Of a DNA stretch of 64,000 bases, positions 62,601-64,000 are shown in pieces; position 1 is the stretch's first letter, and each line of letters begins with the position of its first letter. Source of the stretch: Bedellia somnulentella (lineage: Eukaryota > Arthropoda > Insecta > Lepidoptera > Bedelliidae). Made by a program: the position numbers and the translations under genes. The DNA lies in NCBI GenBank assembly GCA_963576735.1, contig OY755178.1, forward strand, positions 7,688,001-7,752,000, written 5' to 3'. The notes below the pieces were generated by a model, which had not been told where the DNA came from, made no database searches, and was given only the letters and a program-made list of their open reading frames with translations.

Positions 62601-63758
62601 TTCTAAGTTTTTTTACCACTTGATGTTTTTATACTGATGAAAATTTTACAACTACTTACCCACCCTTTATAAAGATTAGTTGGTCGTTGGGGAATACCTA
62701 GTAGTCAAATTTAATCATTCCCCACCGACCAACTATTTAGTTGGTCAGTGGGGAATAGTTTAGTTGGTCGGTTTTGAGTTGTACGGATTTAGTTGGTCGG
62801 TGGGGAATACCTCTATCAATCGTAGGTTACAAGATATTGAATATTATAAAGTATTAATATGAATGCTAGTTTTAGCCATACGTTATAAAATAAATACATT
62901 TAGTCAATCTGTATTTTCTTTTATTCTATGTAGGTCTTTTTTGCTAAATATCGTCATTTTATTCGTACATGGCGCCATTTCAAATCATGAAATATTATAT
63001 CAAGAGTATATTTTCATACTACGACTTTGAATTCTTCGCCTAAGATAATCATAACAACTGTTTTAAGCCTTTAAAAAATCAATATTTATTAAAAAAAATA
63101 TAACTCACGTGGTAGAGATAGGTGGAAGGCGGTACGGCGTGTAAACATCATTGTTCTCAGTGTAGGTGGAGGCATGTATCTCTTGCTGGTACAACTCGTA
63201 CAGCTGACCTAGCTCTGGCTGGATAGGTGCTCCTAGTTCTGGAATGTTACGTAATTATTAAATAAAGGATGCTTGATGGGTCACATCTCCCAAAAATCGT
63301 ATAAAACGTTTCAAAATCCTTAGTCACCTCGTACAACCTGTAAAAAAACAACCTTTGATTCAGTGTCTAAATATGCAACACTATAAGTCACCACACCATG
63401 ATTTATCCTCCGCTGGCGCGTGATGTGGTTGAGTCGGTCCCTTTTTTCTTTTGAATTTGTATTTTGGTAATTTGTACAATGATGTCTGTTCAATAAAGAT
63501 GTTATTTCTTTCTTTATTATCATACACACTACTAATCCCCATACCATGCAATATCCTCCGCTGCCGCGTAATAATCTCGTCAGCCAGTCTGCGCTGGGCC
63601 GTCGCGCGCTGCGCAGCCAGGTCGCGCCGCCGCAGCTCGTGCCCGCGCGCCGCCCGCTCGCCCTGCAGCGCCAGCTTGTCTGCCTCCAGCTCGTGCACGC
63701 GACACACTAGTGAGAGGACCTCGCGCTCGGGACCGCTGCTTATTCTTGCTGGGAGCTC
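56595..63758 (-). CDS. Kif19: Kinesin-like protein KIF19-type, C-terminal part (4 exons)
   Basis: Exons 63758-63545, 63238-63109, 58135-58031 and 56694-56595 (- strand) join in phase (0/1, 2/2, 1/2, 1) into 182 codons plus TGA. The first reads ELPARISSGPEREVLSLVCR then VHELEADKLALQ and ADEIITRQRRI. The second reads ELGQLYELYQQEIH. This order strongly resembles the coiled-coil and neck-to-tail region of KIF19, a microtubule-depolymerising kinesin of ciliary tips. The motor domain lies beyond 64000. The tail is short and serine-rich. The 4.97-kb intron before the third exon holds a mariner, a LINE and SINEs. The KIF19 name rests on remembered sequence; a related kinesin is possible. Confidence 0.75.
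56880..57218 (-). pseudogene. LINE C-terminal fragment (third family)
   Basis: The - strand reads LQELGVKQRLSSIVQARILT, FFGHISRRGRMSIERLVVQG, GRSPMRWTDQIKAAL and WRRIVRRVT, a post-RT domain found in many insect LINEs. It is 5'-truncated and ends in a (GAA)n-rich tail near 56875. It sits in the last kinesin intron. Confidence 0.7.
57328..57690 (-). mobile_element. SINE-E, full copy
   Basis: The head at the right end has box A (TAGTCCAGTGGGTAGA) and box B-like GAGTTCCAATCC. The body carries the reverse of CGGCGATAGGCCTGCCCCC and AGCAAAACGTGGGTACC and ends GATAAACGGCGTGAACG. Confidence 0.7.
57886..58000 (+). repeat. SINE-A, 5'-truncated
   Basis: CCAGACTCAACTTTCAAAAG through TGCTGTGAGTAAGTGAATG. 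It ends about 30 bp from the kinesin exon at 58031, on the donor side. Confidence 0.7.
58031..58135 (-). CDS. Kif19: Kinesin penultimate exon
   Basis: - strand acceptor GAGCAG, then 105 nt ending at donor GTAATA. It encodes MSEFTWSESSSSSSGSERPR then LPRLAPAPMPRSRY, a serine and proline-rich tail. Two adjacent AGs (GAG/CAG) could give a one-residue splice variant. If the donor is not used, the frame stops just after it at TAA (58029-58027). Confidence 0.68.
   Translation of the reverse strand, partial: HVGVHVVGEFKFFIRVGAAAATATSSCADASLAI
58374..60379 (-). pseudogene. mariner transposase, broken
   Basis: The N-terminal helix-turn-helix part (MENIVEQRVCLKFCF, then SKPRAYEWYKAFREGREVV and DLPRSGRPST) is followed by a frameshift near 60090. 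Then come the first catalytic block (ITGDETWVYEYD) and EFLPEGETVN. The LINE-X replaces the segment that should hold the second catalytic aspartate. After it come PDMALSDFF, a frameshift, and CIASDGAYFEGDK to the TAA at 58376. The element cannot make an active enzyme. Confidence 0.85.
58602..59722 (+). mobile_element. LINE-X copy inside the mariner
   Basis: 5'-truncated in the RT palm. It keeps SRGVRQGCVASPWLFNLFMD, LYADDQVLLAS and GRPRRTHLDQVDNVL. Its ORF ends early because the CGA of the 46761 copy is TGA here (59662-59664), removing about 11 residues. The tail is GAATATGTATGTATATG. No target duplication is visible. Confidence 0.85.
60690..61165. repeat. Unclassified dispersed repeat
   Basis: ACCAAATTTCAGCTCTCTAG, a (CAGT/GAGT)n run and a GC-rich 61000-61100 block open on the - strand (ANLGARQCPRQVEREANTAV, then PHFQGPIREPLD). 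I recall similar blocks as repeats in insects but could not assign a family. There is no splice or start support for a gene. Confidence 0.4.
61648..61763 (-). repeat. SINE-E body fragment
   Basis: TTCACGCCGTATATCCCCGA through ACGTTTTGCTTGGACAGTGT, matching the SINE-E copy at 57328. It directly abuts a LINE-X piece. Confidence 0.65.
61764..61905 (+). mobile_element. LINE-X C-terminal fragment
   Basis: LCDRVRNDVIRERCGVKDDI then GKIEKGMLRW, truncated at both ends, inside the 61217-62813 element. Confidence 0.75.
62822..63108. other. Kinesin intron, nothing recognised
   Basis: AT-rich up to the exon donor at 63108. Confidence 0.4.
63109..63238 (-). CDS. Kif19: Kinesin second exon in window
   Basis: - strand acceptor ACATTCCAG, 130 nt, donor GTGAGT. 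It encodes LGAPIQPELGQLYELYQQEI then TENNDVYTPYRLPPISTT. Its leading AA completes a G left by the previous exon to give glutamate. Confidence 0.78.
63545..63758 (-). CDS. Kif19: Kinesin first exon in window: coiled coil
   Basis: - strand acceptor TTCTTTCATACAG, 214 nt, donor GTATGG. It is GC-rich and encodes an alpha-helical, charge-rich coiled coil (REVLSLVCRVHELEADKLAL, RRRDLAAQR, ADEIITRQRRILH). It begins in phase 0, so upstream exons must lie beyond 64000. Confidence 0.82.
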
Positions 63759-63870
63759 CTGTATGAAAGAATATCCAGGATGCAGTTTTTACAATAGAAC
63801 ATGTGAGAGAAATTAAGAAGATTTCTTGAATGTTTTAAGAACTCTAAATAATAAGAGATAAGATATTGAG

Positions 63871-63972
63871 CGGGTCAATGCAGCGACTGCTCTTCTGCCT
63901 CTAATTCGTGCACGCGACACACCAGGAAGAGGACTCGCGCTCGGGACCGCTGCTTATTCTTGCTGAAAGGTC
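63871..63972 (-). pseudogene. Broken duplicate of the kinesin coiled-coil exon
   Basis: It repeats the exon's first ~100 bp plus its acceptor region (CTGTATGAAAGAATATCCAG, + strand), offset 214 bp. A one-base deletion near 63936 shifts the frame, and TAG follows soon after. The duplicated flank reaches the window end. Confidence 0.8.
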
Positions 63973-64000
63973 CTGTATGAAAGAATATCCAGGATGCAGT

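Larger units (their letters stand above)
61217..62813. mobile_element. DNA transposon with GAGGTATTCCCC ends (1.6 kb)
   Basis: Both ends read inward GAGGTATTCCCCAC and are flanked by an 8-bp duplication TATCAATC (61209-61216, 62814-62821). Subterminal TTCCCCACCGACCAACTA units and a CCGTACAACTAGTTGTACGG palindrome repeat at both sides. No transposase is seen. Superfamily unresolved. Confidence 0.75.

Noticed and set aside
63267..63345. Diverged SINE-A in the kinesin intron
   Set aside because: GGGTCACATCTCCCAAAAATC and TTAGTCACCTCGTAC are suggestive, but similarity is too low to list.

Overview
The window looks like insect, most likely lepidopteran (moth or butterfly), nuclear DNA. It is AT-rich, has small exons with GT-AG introns, is densely filled with non-LTR retrotransposons and SINEs, and carries a Cys-loop receptor subunit of an insect-type group. 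The lepidopteran assignment is inferred from remembered repeat styles, not from a search.

Two host genes are supported. (1) On the + strand, eight coding exons between 1002 and 50190 join in phase into a 498-residue Cys-loop ligand-gated ion channel subunit. It has a signal peptide, a C-x13-C Cys-loop and four membrane helices, and resembles the insect group that includes Drosophila CG7589, CG6927 and hodor/pHCl-2. Intron 1 is about 30.6 kb. (2) On the - strand, four exons between 56595 and 63758 encode the C-terminal 182 residues of a kinesin that reads like KIF19. Its motor domain lies beyond the right edge. The two genes converge tail to tail.

Almost everything else is nested mobile DNA. 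A SINE of about 244 bp (here SINE-A) occurs in roughly 25 full, truncated or fragmentary copies. Its 3' end matches that of a LINE family (here LINE-X) also present in the window. Other elements are: a 4.2-kb LINE (LINE-P) inserted in a tRNA-headed SINE (SINE-C) with a 12-bp target duplication; a CR1-like LINE with an 885-codon ORF; a LINE-X copy with a 713-codon ORF; a mariner broken by another LINE-X copy; a hAT, two Harbinger-like elements, a palindromic MITE and a probable solo LTR; a Penelope-like GIY-YIG remnant; and a 1.45-kb tandem duplication. Both host genes also carry small internal exon duplications: exon 2 of the channel, and a broken copy of a kinesin tail exon.

I see no new multi-gene system. 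The most unusual signals are the exon micro-duplications, the channel's M2 entry motif, the LINE/SINE shared 3' end, the tRNA-like core inside inverted arms (SINE-B), and the nested insertions.
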